In this document: piece by piece, positions 49,404-62,830 of the stretch | How the letters are laid out: each line of letters opens with the position of its first letter | Position numbering within the stretch: position 1 is the stretch's first letter | Assembly (NCBI GenBank): GCA_905182985.1 | Contig: CAJJDN010000045.1 | Coordinates: 366,354-430,353, forward strand | Source: Paramecium sonneborni | Lineage: Eukaryota; Ciliophora; Oligohymenophorea; Peniculida; Parameciidae | Length of the DNA stretch: 64,000 nt | Reading direction: 5' to 3' | Position numbers and translations under genes: made by a program | The notes under the pieces: model-generated | Database searches by the model: none | Told to the model about the DNA's origin: nothing | What the model saw: only the letters and a program-made list of their open reading frames with translations

Positions 49404-50290
49404 TTTTAATTAACTCTTTATTTATTTATATAATACTAATTATATAACTCAATTATATTATTTTTTTCTTCATCATTTTATTGCATAAACTAAAAATAAA
49501 ATTCTATTTCTTAAATTTTTCATTCTAATTCATTTTCCCCTTTCTATGAATAATCAATTTAACTAAAATAATTCTATTTTTTTTATTTAATAATAAAATA
49601 AATAATAAACGATTTACTTATATCTACTTATGTTTTTAAATTAAATATATAGAAAAAAATGCCAAAACTGACTCTGTAAAATAACACTTAAGAAACTATT
49701 GAGCTTTAAGGTATGATTCATTTTATAGATACATTATATCTTTTTTTTTAAATTTTTTAGTATATTTCGAAATTATAGATAAAATAGATTTAAATAATAC
49801 TTATTTTTAAGTAAAAAAGAAATTTTTTTCTAATATATTTAGCTTTTTTTATTTATTGTTAATTTTATTATAAATTAATATCGAATTAATTGTTAATTAA
49901 TTTATAAAATTTATGAATATGTAAAACCATAAACGTGAATTACATAAGAAGAAAGGCTTGCTAATAAATTTTAACAATAATTAAAAATAATTCAACTTTA
50001 AAATAAAACTATTACCTTATAGTAAAAAGTATAAAGAATGAATTCTTTAATAATGTTTGATTAGATGATGGATTTGAATTTAAAATCTTTTGATTAAATT
50101 TTCTTGTAAGTTCAATAAAATAATCGGTTTTATTCAATTGAAATGAATTGATTACATAAATTCCCTAGATAAAATTGATTAACTGAGAAATAGAAGAATT
50201 TAATTACTGATTAATTCTAATATTTTCGAATTAAATGTTTTTTTTAATGATATATGTGAACATTTATGAATAAATATTAATAATTAAATT
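49404..50290. other. AT-rich spacer between divergent genes
   Basis: About 890 bases. A short ATG frame at 49660 (MPKLTLQNNTQETIELQ) might be the first exon of something I cannot continue. Otherwise nothing recognised. Confidence 0.45.
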
Positions 50291-50926
50291 ATGGGAGTTT
50301 GCTCATCTACACAAAAAAGAACATAAAGATAAAATACAAAAGTTGATGTCTAATTTATCTTGGAGACTCTTACAGAAGAGTCTTAAATCAATGAGATATA
50401 TAAAAGTTTAAATGGTCAGACTTAAACTGTGTTTGAAAACTTGTTAAATAACAAAAATATCAGTCGTAATATTACTTAAACAGAATATGATTTCTATTCA
50501 AAAAAAACAGAAGAGTTGAATCTCTTAAATTCTTATCTTTAAAACTATTATAATAACTATTACAGAATAGTAGTTTCTAACATTAAAAGTGAAAACTTAT
50601 ATTACTTTGAAAATTTAAATCTTAAATTCATTATCCAACTCTACTTGGCAATGAAAACTATTAAAAACAATGGAAATGAATGGTGGAATAAATAAAGTTT
50701 TCATACTCTAGAAAAACTCATAACAAATAGATTTAATATCTTTCCAAAGGTAGTTGAAGAGGGAAGAATAACACCATTTCTAAATTTTATCTAACTTTTA
50801 ATAAAATTGAGCATAAAGCTAATGAATTTAGAGGGTATGACTCTTGATGAGAAGGAAATTGAATTGATATTTGATACAAAGGGATCAATACTCTACAATT
50901 AAATTAAAGTTGACTTATTAATCTGA
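50291..50926 (+). CDS. hypothetical protein, probably N-myristoylated
   Basis: 211 residues, intronless, starting MGVCSSTQKR: Gly2, a Cys and Ser residues fit N-myristoylation with palmitoylation, so membrane attachment is likely. The body is helical (KFIIQLYLAMKTIKNNG, LNFIQLLIKLSIKLMN) with an acidic MTLDEKEIELIFDTKG segment. Family not recognised. Confidence 0.6.
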
Positions 50927-51053
50927 TTCTTAATCTATTTTGTACTCTATGTATATTAATTTATTTATTTATTAAATTCTACAAAAATGAAATCAATAAT
51001 TTTAATAAAATAAAAATCTATATTAATTATAATTAATATAAATTTTTAACGAA

Positions 51054-52300
51054 TCAAAATTATGGTTTAGATTAATTCACGAAATTTTGTAATAAGAATT
51101 CCCGAGTTGGCTGTTGTCTAAACATATTATGTTTACTTGAGATTATTTTTGAGACTCTTTAACAAGTGGCTGGACTTTAAGATCTAAATTAAACATCACT
51201 ATTTGTAGTTTCTAGTTTTCTTCTCTAATAAATCAAAAAATTTAATACAGTAGATGATTAAGGAGATTAAACAGCCGTCGGACATTTTTCATTAATAGAC
51301 ACTCTGTAATTATAAAAAAATGGCATAGCTTTATATCCAGTCCTTACTCTTTCTTTTTAAATTTATTATGACATCTCAAACATCTAAATACAATCTTATT
51401 TTGGAGAAAGACTTCTTAATGCTTTTTTTTATCTTTTCAATAAACTATTATTTTATCTCCTATCTTTATTATTTTCAATCGATTTAGGTTGATAGTATAT
51501 CATTTCATATCTTAAAACACTTTAACACAGCAAACGTTATTTTAAAATGGGATATTCTTTTAATAAAGTTAAAAACTCTTTATATTATATGATTATTTAC
51601 TATTTCAGCTTTTATAGTTAAAAGAGATACAATAGAATTGCTCACTGCTTTTGTAAATCTAACTCTATTAAAAAAAACTTCATATTCCCCAAATATTTAA
51701 TTTTCTACTAATAATTTTAACTATTTCTTATCTCTTTAAAGCTATTAAATTAATAGGATTAAATACTTATATTTCTCCTTCTCTAATTAAATATACAAAT
51801 TTGCTTTCTTCATTTTCTCTATATATAACATGTTTAAAAGGAAGAGATGTCAAACAAAAATATTTTGAAATTCTTGCAACACTATTTCTAGGAAAATTTG
51901 GAAAGAGAGTTTTTCTTAAAAACTCAATTATTATATCAGTTCTCAATTCTTTTAGTTGACTCAGATATTAAGTAAAATTAGTTCTTATAGATAGAAGATG
52001 AATATCAGAAAGAGCAAAAAATATAGTTTTTTCATGTGGTGGAATTACTAAAAAGTTTGCCATTTTAATAAATCTTTTTGGTAATTAATATTATCCATCA
52101 ACAATAAAGTAAATTCCTTCTTATAAAGTTATTTAATCATCTTAGTTGATTTTTTCATATTCACAATCTCTAGCTAATTAATCTACTAATTAATTTGTTT
52201 GATAATAGTTATAAATAAATTTTCTTATGAATGATTCTACTTCTATCAAATCTGTTGCAGATTTTACTTCTTTTTCTATGATTTAAATAAAGTCACTCAT
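51054..52300 (-). CDS. cyclic-nucleotide-binding-domain-like protein
   Basis: About 406 residues starting MSDFIQIIEKEVKSATDL, with a 25-nt intron at 51576-51600. Residues about 120-230 follow the CNBD pattern: a first beta half with IYRENEESKFVYLIREGEIQVF, then GEYEVFFNRVRFTKAVSNSI. Joining these halves needs the loss of one base in the G run at 51687-51690 or, alternatively, a 31-nt intron that would delete the GEYEVF strand. The Arg-containing phosphate cassette (GE...RxA) is not fully kept, so ligand binding is uncertain. The C-terminal 150 residues are basic and Ser/Gln-rich. No transmembrane segments, so not a channel. Confidence 0.6.
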
Positions 52301-52342
52301 AAAACTTTAAATTTCAATAAATTAATAATAAAGCATTTTGTA

Positions 52343-52861
52343 TCAATAACTAATTATTTATCCTAACTTACACTCTAAATTAAATAAATTAGAAATTAAC
52401 GAAATGACATAAGATTACTTTTAAAAATAATTTAAGAAGATTAGATCGTTACTTTTTTATGATATTATTATTATATTCAAGAAAATATTAATACCAATCA
52501 ATTTTTAACAATCCAATAACTTTGTTTAATAATTTATATGAAATGTTTCTAATATAGAATTTATTTATTAATCTCTATCTGTCAAGAAATTATTTATTTG
52601 AAAGTATTTTCTTATTTCATTCTAAACTTTTTATGAGGTAGTGCTATTTCCATTTTCTAAATCATTACTTTAAACTCCGTTATATGTAATAATTGAATTA
52701 GCTGATTTAGATTTAGTTCTTTTTTTTTATTCATCTATTAGCGATATTTTTTGATCAGAACAACAATTTAAAGAATTTATTTTTGATCTTCTCTATTTTC
52801 TAAAGCTACTTAATAGTCTGAATTAAATTGTATTAATTTAAATATTTTTGATTATTTTCAT
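52343..52861 (-). CDS. hypothetical protein, possibly 5' part of the CNBD gene
   Basis: 172 residues in one frame starting MKIIKNIQINTIQFRLLSSF; Ser/Asn/Lys-rich with a helical C-terminal half (KYFQINNFLTDRDQQINSI). It ends in a TGA only 42 bp before the ATG of the CNBD gene and in the same frame, so both could be one gene if that TGA lies in an intron I did not find. Otherwise a separate unknown gene. Confidence 0.45.
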
Positions 52862-53187
52862 GAGTACATAAAATTTTACACTATATTAATGTATATAATA
52901 AAAAATGATTATTACAATATAATACAAATTCTTTCATAGTAATCGATGATTAATTTATATTGAATCAAAATTAGGTTTTTGATTTCACTATGAAAATATT
53001 TTATGAAAGTATTTATGATTTTCTGAATTGTGATTTTAAGTGTTAATCGACTAATGACTTTTAAAATTTCCTTTAATAATTTTATAGAAATTCATGTTAA
53101 TAAGAAAATTTCCAAAACTTCTTTATATCATTTTAGAGAAGGTAGGTTTGATTTAATATTTATATTAATTTTATTAGTAAAATAAGA
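52862..53187. other. AT-rich spacer with divergent promoters
   Basis: About 325 bases, nothing recognised. Confidence 0.5.
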
Positions 53188-53989
53188 ATGGAACCGTTTG
53201 CAATTCTGATAAATATTATTAAACCAGAATATCTGAATTACTACAAAGATTGGATATTTATGGCAAGTGAAAAAGAAGCTAGAGGTTTGTAATTAATTGG
53301 TGCAATTTATAAATATAAAGGAAGGAAATTATTTAGGTAACACTTAATATAATTAACATAGAGCAAAACCTCCTACAGTATAATTATAAGAGTTAACTGA
53401 TTAATAAGAGTTAGAGTATATTTATTTGAGTTATTTTGATTAGTTTTAAAAAGGCTGAAGAAATGCATAGAAAAAATTAAACATCTACAACTTATGGGAC
53501 TGAATTTGGATACTTATAAAAATTATTGAAACCTCAAAATAATGTGTTTAAATTTAAAAAATGTTCTGAATTAGAATTTGCATAACCTCTTAATGATTTA
53601 GCAAAATTATTTTTAGATAATTGGATTGAAATGAATGATGAATTAGAATTTCAAGAATTAGTTTTAAGTTGTTTAAGAGCATTATTTAGTCGATTTAAAG
53701 CATAATTAGTACCAAAGACAGAGATGAAGTAATCTAAAATTTAATTATTATTATAGAGTAAAATATGAATATAAGCCTGATTGGAAACTATCAAATCCAA
53801 TAAGAGTTGATAAAGCAGGAACAGAAATTAAGTAATAAATTCTTATATAAAAGTGCATATAAAACCAATTATAATGCTATTTTTAAATAAAGACTAAAAT
53901 AAGAGTAAATAAAATAAAAAATAGCAGAATTAGATGGAACAGATTTTGCAAAAGCATTAACAATCCATAAATCATTTAAGATTAAGTGA
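53188..53989 (+). CDS. hypothetical protein, five exons
   Basis: 232 residues after introns of 25, 28, 28 and 22 nt, with whole-codon length once spliced. Starts MEPFAILINIIKPEYLNYYK; later parts include TSTTYGTEFGYLQKLL, CSELEFAQPLNDLAKLF, DWKLSNPIRVDKAGTEI and a Lys/Gln-rich helical tail. The balanced composition points to a real conserved protein that I cannot name. Confidence 0.6.
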
Positions 53990-54084
53990 AATATACATTA
54001 TAATAGATGATTTTAGTATATAGATTTAAATTAATTTCATATATATATTAGATATTTATAACATTATAAATTATTATATTTATC

Positions 54085-54612
54085 ATATAAGTTAGCACTT
54101 ACAAGAATCTCTACCTTAAAAGAGATTAAAACTGTCTTATAATTCGTTTACTAATTCTTTGATTATAAATCATACTTTCTTATTGAAAAAGATCCTTTTA
54201 TGGTACTTATTACTTAAACTTATACCAATCATTAATTGTACATATGGAAATTTAAATAACTTCTAGGAATTTTTCAACTACTTATCTTTATTATTCGATT
54301 GAAAAATCTTTTTTTTGTTAGATGATTCCTTCATTCACTTCCATATATCCATCTATAAAACTTTTAAATTTTGTTGTAGTTTAATCTAATGATATTGCAA
54401 ATACTTTTCTTATCCAATATTGTAAAATTTTACTTGCTTTAACAAATAACATCTGTAATATAATTTAGAGCTTGTGCAAATTGTAATTCTAGAAATAGTT
54501 GACTAATTTCTTTAATATTTTTTTAAAGCTCCATTATGAACTAATTACCTATACTATCAAAATCGTTTGGATCATTTTACTTTAATAATTCACAATTCCA
54601 TGATGGCTACAT
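54085..54612 (-). CDS. hypothetical helical protein, 3' end unresolved
   Basis: Starts MQPSWNCELLKQNDPNDF and, after a 25-nt intron, continues VFAISLDQTTTKFKSFIDGY and RQVVEKFLEVIQISIC. KNIKEISQLFLELQ resembles the start of a SNARE/syntaxin helix, but the continuation does not keep heptads or a membrane anchor, so I do not claim it. No TGA is met before about 54.1 kb; the real stop or a last intron was not found, so the 3' coordinate is approximate. Confidence 0.45.
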
Positions 54613-54761
54613 TAAAAATAAAATTTGTTTAAATAATAATAAAATTTAATTGACTTGATTAAAATGGCTTTTGATTATTTTATAAACTCTTATTAAGTGA
54701 ATATAAATAATAATGAGATTATCCCTAAATATATTTTGATTGAATTAAATAATCATAATAT

Positions 54762-55755
54762 TCAAGATAATTAACTTTGCCTATAGACTTTAGAAAAAGT
54801 CTAGGTAGATTTGAATGAATTTAATTATCTAGTAAATTCATCAAGTGATCTTTTCTAATTTTTTCCTTTTGAATAGTTTTCTTATTTATAATTATCTTTT
54901 TCCGGTAATTATTTATGGGTTATTAATCTCATTTCATTATTAGATAATTAACTTTTTGAAGTAATAGTATTATTAATATTTCCTTCATCTTTAATGTATG
55001 ATGGACTGACTGAATCTTTGCTTTTCCTTTAGCTTAAAATATCTCTTTTTGAAAATTGAGAAATAATTCTTTAGGAATGAATTGAATTATCTCTACCTCT
55101 TTAAAATAATTAGTATTATCGAAATAGTCCAAGAGGAGATGATTGATCTAACCAATCTATTTAAGAGACTTCCATTATATTGGAATTTTTACAATTCAAT
55201 ACATTACTTAAATTCAATTCTTTTCTTATTACTTCTTAATTTCTTGACTTTAGAGATATTATACAACCTTCTCCATGTTCTGGTTTGTTATTTTCTTTGT
55301 CTTCATTTCTTTTTCTTTTTTGTTCAATTATAATATTTGGCTCCAGTTACTGCTGAGATATTGAAAATAATTCTTCAAATTCTTATAGTTCCCGTTTTTA
55401 CTCTATGTCCTATTCTTTAATTTAATATTCTAATATTTCTAATTAATCTTTTAATTCTCGATTTTCTTTCTCCAATTATTGTAGTATAACAGTATTCCTA
55501 TTTTTTGATTCAATCAAGTCTTTAGAAAACTCTTCCAATGTTTATTGTAATTGCTTATGAATAATGCTCTAAATTTATATAAGATAAAACCTATACATTT
55601 TATCTCTGAACATCATTTTACATTGAATTGTATGCATTAAGTATGGATTCATTAAAAAACTTATATGAATCCTCTCTTTCTCTCAATTCTAATAACTACA
55701 TTTCTAACAATTAGGTTTCCTGTTCTAAAAATGCTTTCTCACTCTTCCAATCCAT
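54762..55755 (-). CDS. coiled-coil protein with basic/Ser-rich tail
   Basis: 323 residues after a 22-nt intron at 55569-55590. Starts MDWKSEKAFLEQETQLLEM; the first half is coiled coil (LEKENRELKDQLEILEYQI). A Lys/Arg-rich segment (EQKKRKRNEDKENN type, read QKRKRNEDKENN) could be a nuclear signal. The second half is polar with IDWLDQSSPLGLF and many Ser. The plus strand opposite carries long chance frames; the minus reading is favoured by composition and by the clean intron. Unknown function. Confidence 0.65.
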
Positions 55756-56331
55756 TATATTATTTAAAAATTAACGACTAATTATATATTAAGTGATACA
55801 ACACATTCCCAAAAGGCAGCATTAACTAAATCCATAACTAATATATAATTAGTCTTTTACTTATTTTTAAACTTTTGTTTAATTCAATATTGTTTATTTC
55901 ATGCAAAGATTTTCATTCTTATTTTCAATAATTCTCATAATAGAATACATTTTTATTAAGCATATTATTTGAGCATTTTTTAATAAATATAAAAAATGGC
56001 TATTAAAACCAAGAAGTGCTTTAATAATATATTGTAGATATTAAAATAAAATTTATCAGTATAAATCTTTTACGTTAAGTTCTTTTCGGAATTTGATATG
56101 GAGATAATATAAAAAATTCTTTTTTGAAAACAGAAAAATAATTTAATATAAATATAAAATGAAAGGATTAGAGAAATGAAATAGTATGCTTAAGTTTTAT
56201 TATAGGATTAGTTTAAAATTAATTAGATTAAAAATATGATGATGTCAAAATCTGATAGTAATGAAATTGTGTTTAAAAAATAATAAATAAAAATATAGAA
56301 ATTAAATTTAAGATCTTTAAATATTAATTAA
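55756..56331. other. AT-rich spacer
   Basis: About 575 bases. A 40-codon frame starting MAIKTKKCFNNIL (near 55995) is not convincing. Nothing else seen. Confidence 0.5.
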
Positions 56332-57400
<1,069 letters not shown>

Positions 57401-57420
57401 TTAAATTAATATAATAATAA

Positions 57421-59077
<1,657 letters not shown>

Positions 59078-59118
59078 TAATTTATTTCCAAAAATATAAT
59101 AAATAAAATAATGACATT

Positions 59119-60331
59119 TCATTTATTATTTGTTTTCTTAATCTTTTTACTAACACCTGGTATTTAAGATTCATCCTTCAATTTTTTTAGATAATCATCA
59201 ATAGTTCTCTCAAGTTCATTAGCACATTTATAATAAATGGTATCAGGCTGATTATAACTTCTACAATTGGTAAACATCCTTTTCACATCTTTAATAAAGA
59301 GATCTTTAGAAGTATATTAATTATTTTGTAATTTCTTTTCAATAGTCTTAATATCAATAGGATCTGTAATGACATCATAATAATCAGGTACATCATCCTT
59401 ATTGACAGGTTCAAGAAATGGCCAAGCTGATTTATGTTTTCTCATAGTATCAATAATCTATTAGCATGAGATCATAAAAGTCTTTTCCTTTTACTTTTTT
59501 AATTCAATATAATCTTCAATTGTCCAACCACTCTCAAGAACTCCAAATACACTTTCTGGTTTCACTGCTGGTTTATCTCCATTTGAAGTCTCCATTTTAT
59601 AGTTCTATTTCTCTATAGCAGGATAAACTCGATCATTCAATGTTAACTTTTTTATTAAATCTATCATAAGCTTAATAATATTGAATATGATACCTATTTC
59701 TGTTCTCTAATTAAATCACTTATATTTCCATAATCTATATTAGAATGTACATAACATTCCATCAATGTACCTCCATCATAATCTTTTATAAATCCTTTCC
59801 ATCTATCTGGATGCATCTTTATTTCTTAATAAAATCCTTATTTTCTAAAATATCCTATTGCATAATTATCTGCATAAGTAAGTAAATATTCCACATCTTA
59901 TTTTTAAATATGCTCCTTAAATTTATTCATCAACCTTGTGCCATATCCTTTCACTTATAGATTTGCTGTTATTGCTAAAAATGCTATTTCAGCAAATCTC
60001 TATGTTGGATATTTCCTATAACAAATTCCTCCTATTACTTTCGTATTATCCTTATTTTAATTATATATTCATATACTTTTATTATACACATCGATTCATG
60101 ATTCCTATCAAATACCAATCTAACTATATATTCTTTAGGCATCTTTGGAAGTTAACGTGCAAATATGTTTTTTAAGTCAATTAACATCTTCATACTATCA
60201 TGATAACCATTATTTGTGATTATTTTGAAGTCAATCAAACCTTAATCTTCTTCCACTTTTGCTCCTTAATCTCTATTCGTAAATCCTAGGCCTGTCTATT
60301 CACCATTTATTCCCACAAATTATTGAGACAT
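59119..60331 (-). CDS. GCN5: GCN5-family histone acetyltransferase with bromodomain
   Basis: 387 residues after introns of 26 and 23 nt. The GNAT core is clear: [20 protein letters not shown] with the catalytic Glu, [15 protein letters not shown] as the acetyl-CoA loop (Q/RxxGxG/A), and [15 protein letters not shown]. The C-terminal bromodomain has [20 protein letters not shown] and a conserved Asn (TNCRSYNQP), binding acetyl-Lys. The PCAF N-terminal homology domain of animals is missing, as in other ciliate and yeast forms. It acetylates histone H3 in SAGA-type complexes. It is convergent with SNF1, 41 bp apart. Confidence 0.92.
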
Positions 60332-60344
60332 TTAATAATTATTA

Positions 60345-62080
60345 TCATACAAATTAAATCATTCTGTTATCCAATTCCCGCATTTCACATTAATCCAAAA
60401 AATTTATACCAACTTTATTCAATATCTCTCTTTCTCTCTTTACTCTTGCCTTACAAATTAATCTCTCTCCCTCTTCACTATTAAATTAAGTATATGAAAA
60501 TTTAAATTATGGTAATCCAACTACTTGAAGAATCTTATCATAAACTTCAAAGAAATTGAAAATTGATGCCATTATCAATAATATCGGTAATGAATGAGAA
60601 AATGACATTCCTAATACACTACTTGTATCCATATTTCCTACAACATCTTCAAAAGGTGTTCCCTAAATATGAATCATTTGTAGAAAATTAAATGTTAATG
60701 GAAAAGATACTCTTGAAAAATTACTAATTTTATTTATTATTATTATACTTACATTGAACCAAACATTAAACTAGGTGCATCAGTTTATTAATGATTATAA
60801 AATCCATACATTCCAGCAAAATTTATGTGAAATAATCCATAATAAGCACAAAAAGATACATACATCAAAGGTATTAAAATTGATATTTAAGTTTGAATGA
60901 ACCCATTCACTTTTATTATTCTACTTAGAATATTAAAATCAAATTCAGTAAAACATGATATTTCTGACAATATTACTATACTAGATAATATTGAGAAAAT
61001 AACACACAAAGATAATAAATAAGCCTTTTTTATTTTAGTATACCACAACCATTATAAGATATCTATATAATGGCCTAATTGTCCAGTTTTTGGATAACGA
61101 AGAGTAGATCGAATTTTGTAATGTACACTGAATTCATTATCAATCATATCTTCTAAAAGAAAACATTCTGTGCAAATATGATCCCATTTAGTTTTGGCTC
61201 TTTTGTATTCTGCAGCTTTCTTTTTAGCTCTTTTATTGATTTCGCAAAAAGTTGATAATTATCTAACATCGCTGATATCTAAATTCTTATGTGAAGCATC
61301 TTCAATAATTTCATAAGGTATCTTAATAAAATAAAGGCTTACTTCATTCAATATAGAGTCTATGCATGGTAAATTTGGATTAGTATTTTTATTTTATATT
61401 AATTCAATAGTAATATTGAATAATTAGATATAGAGCTCTTAAATAGTATGATTAATTTAAGCAGCCTCTAAATAAAGTGACTTTAAACATTTTTAATATT
61501 ATGCTTTTCTCCAATATTCTCTAGGAATTGCTACTAAACCATGACCCAACAAAATAACAACTAACAATATACCACTTTGAATATAATAAATATTTACAAA
61601 GCATAAGCTAGAGCAACGAGAACTTTTAAAATAGAGTCATAATCAAGTTTGTTGAATATTGCCAAGTAAGCAATAAATATCAAACCAAAGATAAAAAAAT
61701 ATGCATAGATAATTAGATTATTCTTAAAAGAACGTATTAATTTATCTTTAAAAGTGAATTCACCTGCATCTTCATATTCTTAGCAAATTGGTAAAATAAG
61801 CCTAAAACGAATAAATGAATGAATCTCACCAACATAAAATGAAATTGCCCCAATAAATCCATTTCCATAATACTACAGTGTATTCATAGCCATCTCCATA
61901 ATCATTGAGTGTGTAATAGATATCATGTGGTATGATAAAAACAATCCCAAAAGAAAGGATCCATGAAATGTATGTTAATAACTTCACATAGAAAGGTACT
62001 TGTTATTAAGAGTACTCTCTAACCAAAAATCCAACATAAAATAGTAAGGCTATTCCTTCTAGGACAGTCAATATGAACAT
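60345..62080 (-). CDS. LMBR1-like multi-pass membrane protein
   Basis: About 550 residues in several exons; introns were only partly resolved. It opens with membrane spans (MFILTVLEGIALLFYVGFLV, ISWILSFGIVFIIP) and the family block HDIYYTLND...WIYWGNFILCWLVLP, followed by FTFKDKLIRSFKNNLIIYAY, a central charged helix (CEINKRAKKKAAEYKRAKTK), more spans (LIPLMYVSFCAYYGL) and a C-terminus with KARVKREREILNK. These match LMBR1/LMBRD2-type proteins, receptor-like nine-span membrane proteins of incompletely known role. It starts 45 bp after the TMEM230-like gene. Confidence 0.85.
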
Positions 62081-62125
62081 ATGTTATAAATATTAAAAGT
62101 AATATTGATTTTTACTTATTATAAA

Positions 62126-62500
62126 TCATTCTGGAACGTCTTCTAATGCTCTATCTCTTTCATCTACTGTCTTAGCTCTAAATGCTTTTATAATATGATG
62201 CAATGCATATATTCCAGGGAGCAAACATATGCCACCTAATACAAACATTGCAATAACTCCTTATACTCCTTCTCCATATAAAAAACCTCTAATTATAAAT
62301 TATTTCATTGCTATACCCAACTATTAATAACACTATACCCACTATATTTAAAAATAATATCAAACAAAGAACATTTTTATTTAATCGTTACCACTATTCT
62401 TTATATCAATCTTTACTGTTGTTCGAGGGTGTTAAATATCATCTATTTGAGAATTCTTTCTTTACCCTGCTATAGTTTATTGTAATTCACTATCTTCCAT
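62126..62500 (-). CDS. TMEM230/TMEM134-like membrane protein
   Basis: 107 residues after introns of 23 and 28 nt. Two membrane helices (NVLCLILFLNIVGIVLLIVG and AMFVLGGICLLPGIYALHHI) separated by a short polar loop, with cytosolic ends; the second helix motif LPGIYALHHIIKAF and the acidic terminal ALEDVPE match the TMEM230 family, whose members end in the DIP/DVP type motif. TMEM230 is found on vesicles and linked to Rab-dependent trafficking. Its start codon lies 12 bp from that of a divergent small gene. Confidence 0.8.
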
Positions 62501-62512
62501 TAATTAAAATAT

Positions 62513-62830
62513 ATGAATAAGTTTTCAACTGTCAGATAATAACTCTAACCTCTTTTTCCTATAGATTAAAACACAACCCTTAAATTCAAACCAAGATCAT
62601 CATCTTATTGTGAAAGAATCAAATAACTCTAACTCAAAACTACATAATACATGCCCAAATAAAGAAAAAGCATCATCTATTGTATGGGGGAAACCAGCAG
62701 ATTAAATTCATTTTAAATTAAGCCTAAACCTAAATATGTTAGTAAAACCAACACTCGTCATCAAACATTACAAAATGAAAATTCCATTAATTATGATATA
62801 TCACCATGGGATAATTATTCACCAACTTGA
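62513..62830 (+). CDS. small hypothetical basic protein
   Basis: 105 residues in one frame starting MNKFSTVRQQLQPLFPID and ending ISPWDNYSPT. Rich in Lys, Gln, Ser and Thr, with no predicted domain. It faces the TMEM230-like gene with just 12 bp between start codons. Confidence 0.5.

Noticed and set aside
54085..54612. Syntaxin/SNARE assignment for the KNIKEISQLFLEL helix
   Set aside because: The heptad pattern and the expected membrane anchor do not continue after the intron.
55310..55325. Suspected frameshift at the Lys-run of the coiled-coil gene
   Set aside because: Careful recount gave a T6 run, and the frame then continues without a break.
54664..55333. Plus-strand frames starting MAFDYFINSY and MNYLYLFKII
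   Set aside because: The minus strand carries a better gene (54762-55755) with a clean 22-nt intron and whole-codon length; the plus frames are its complement.
59936..60175. 79-codon plus-strand ORF
   Set aside because: Antisense to the GNAT domain of GCN5.
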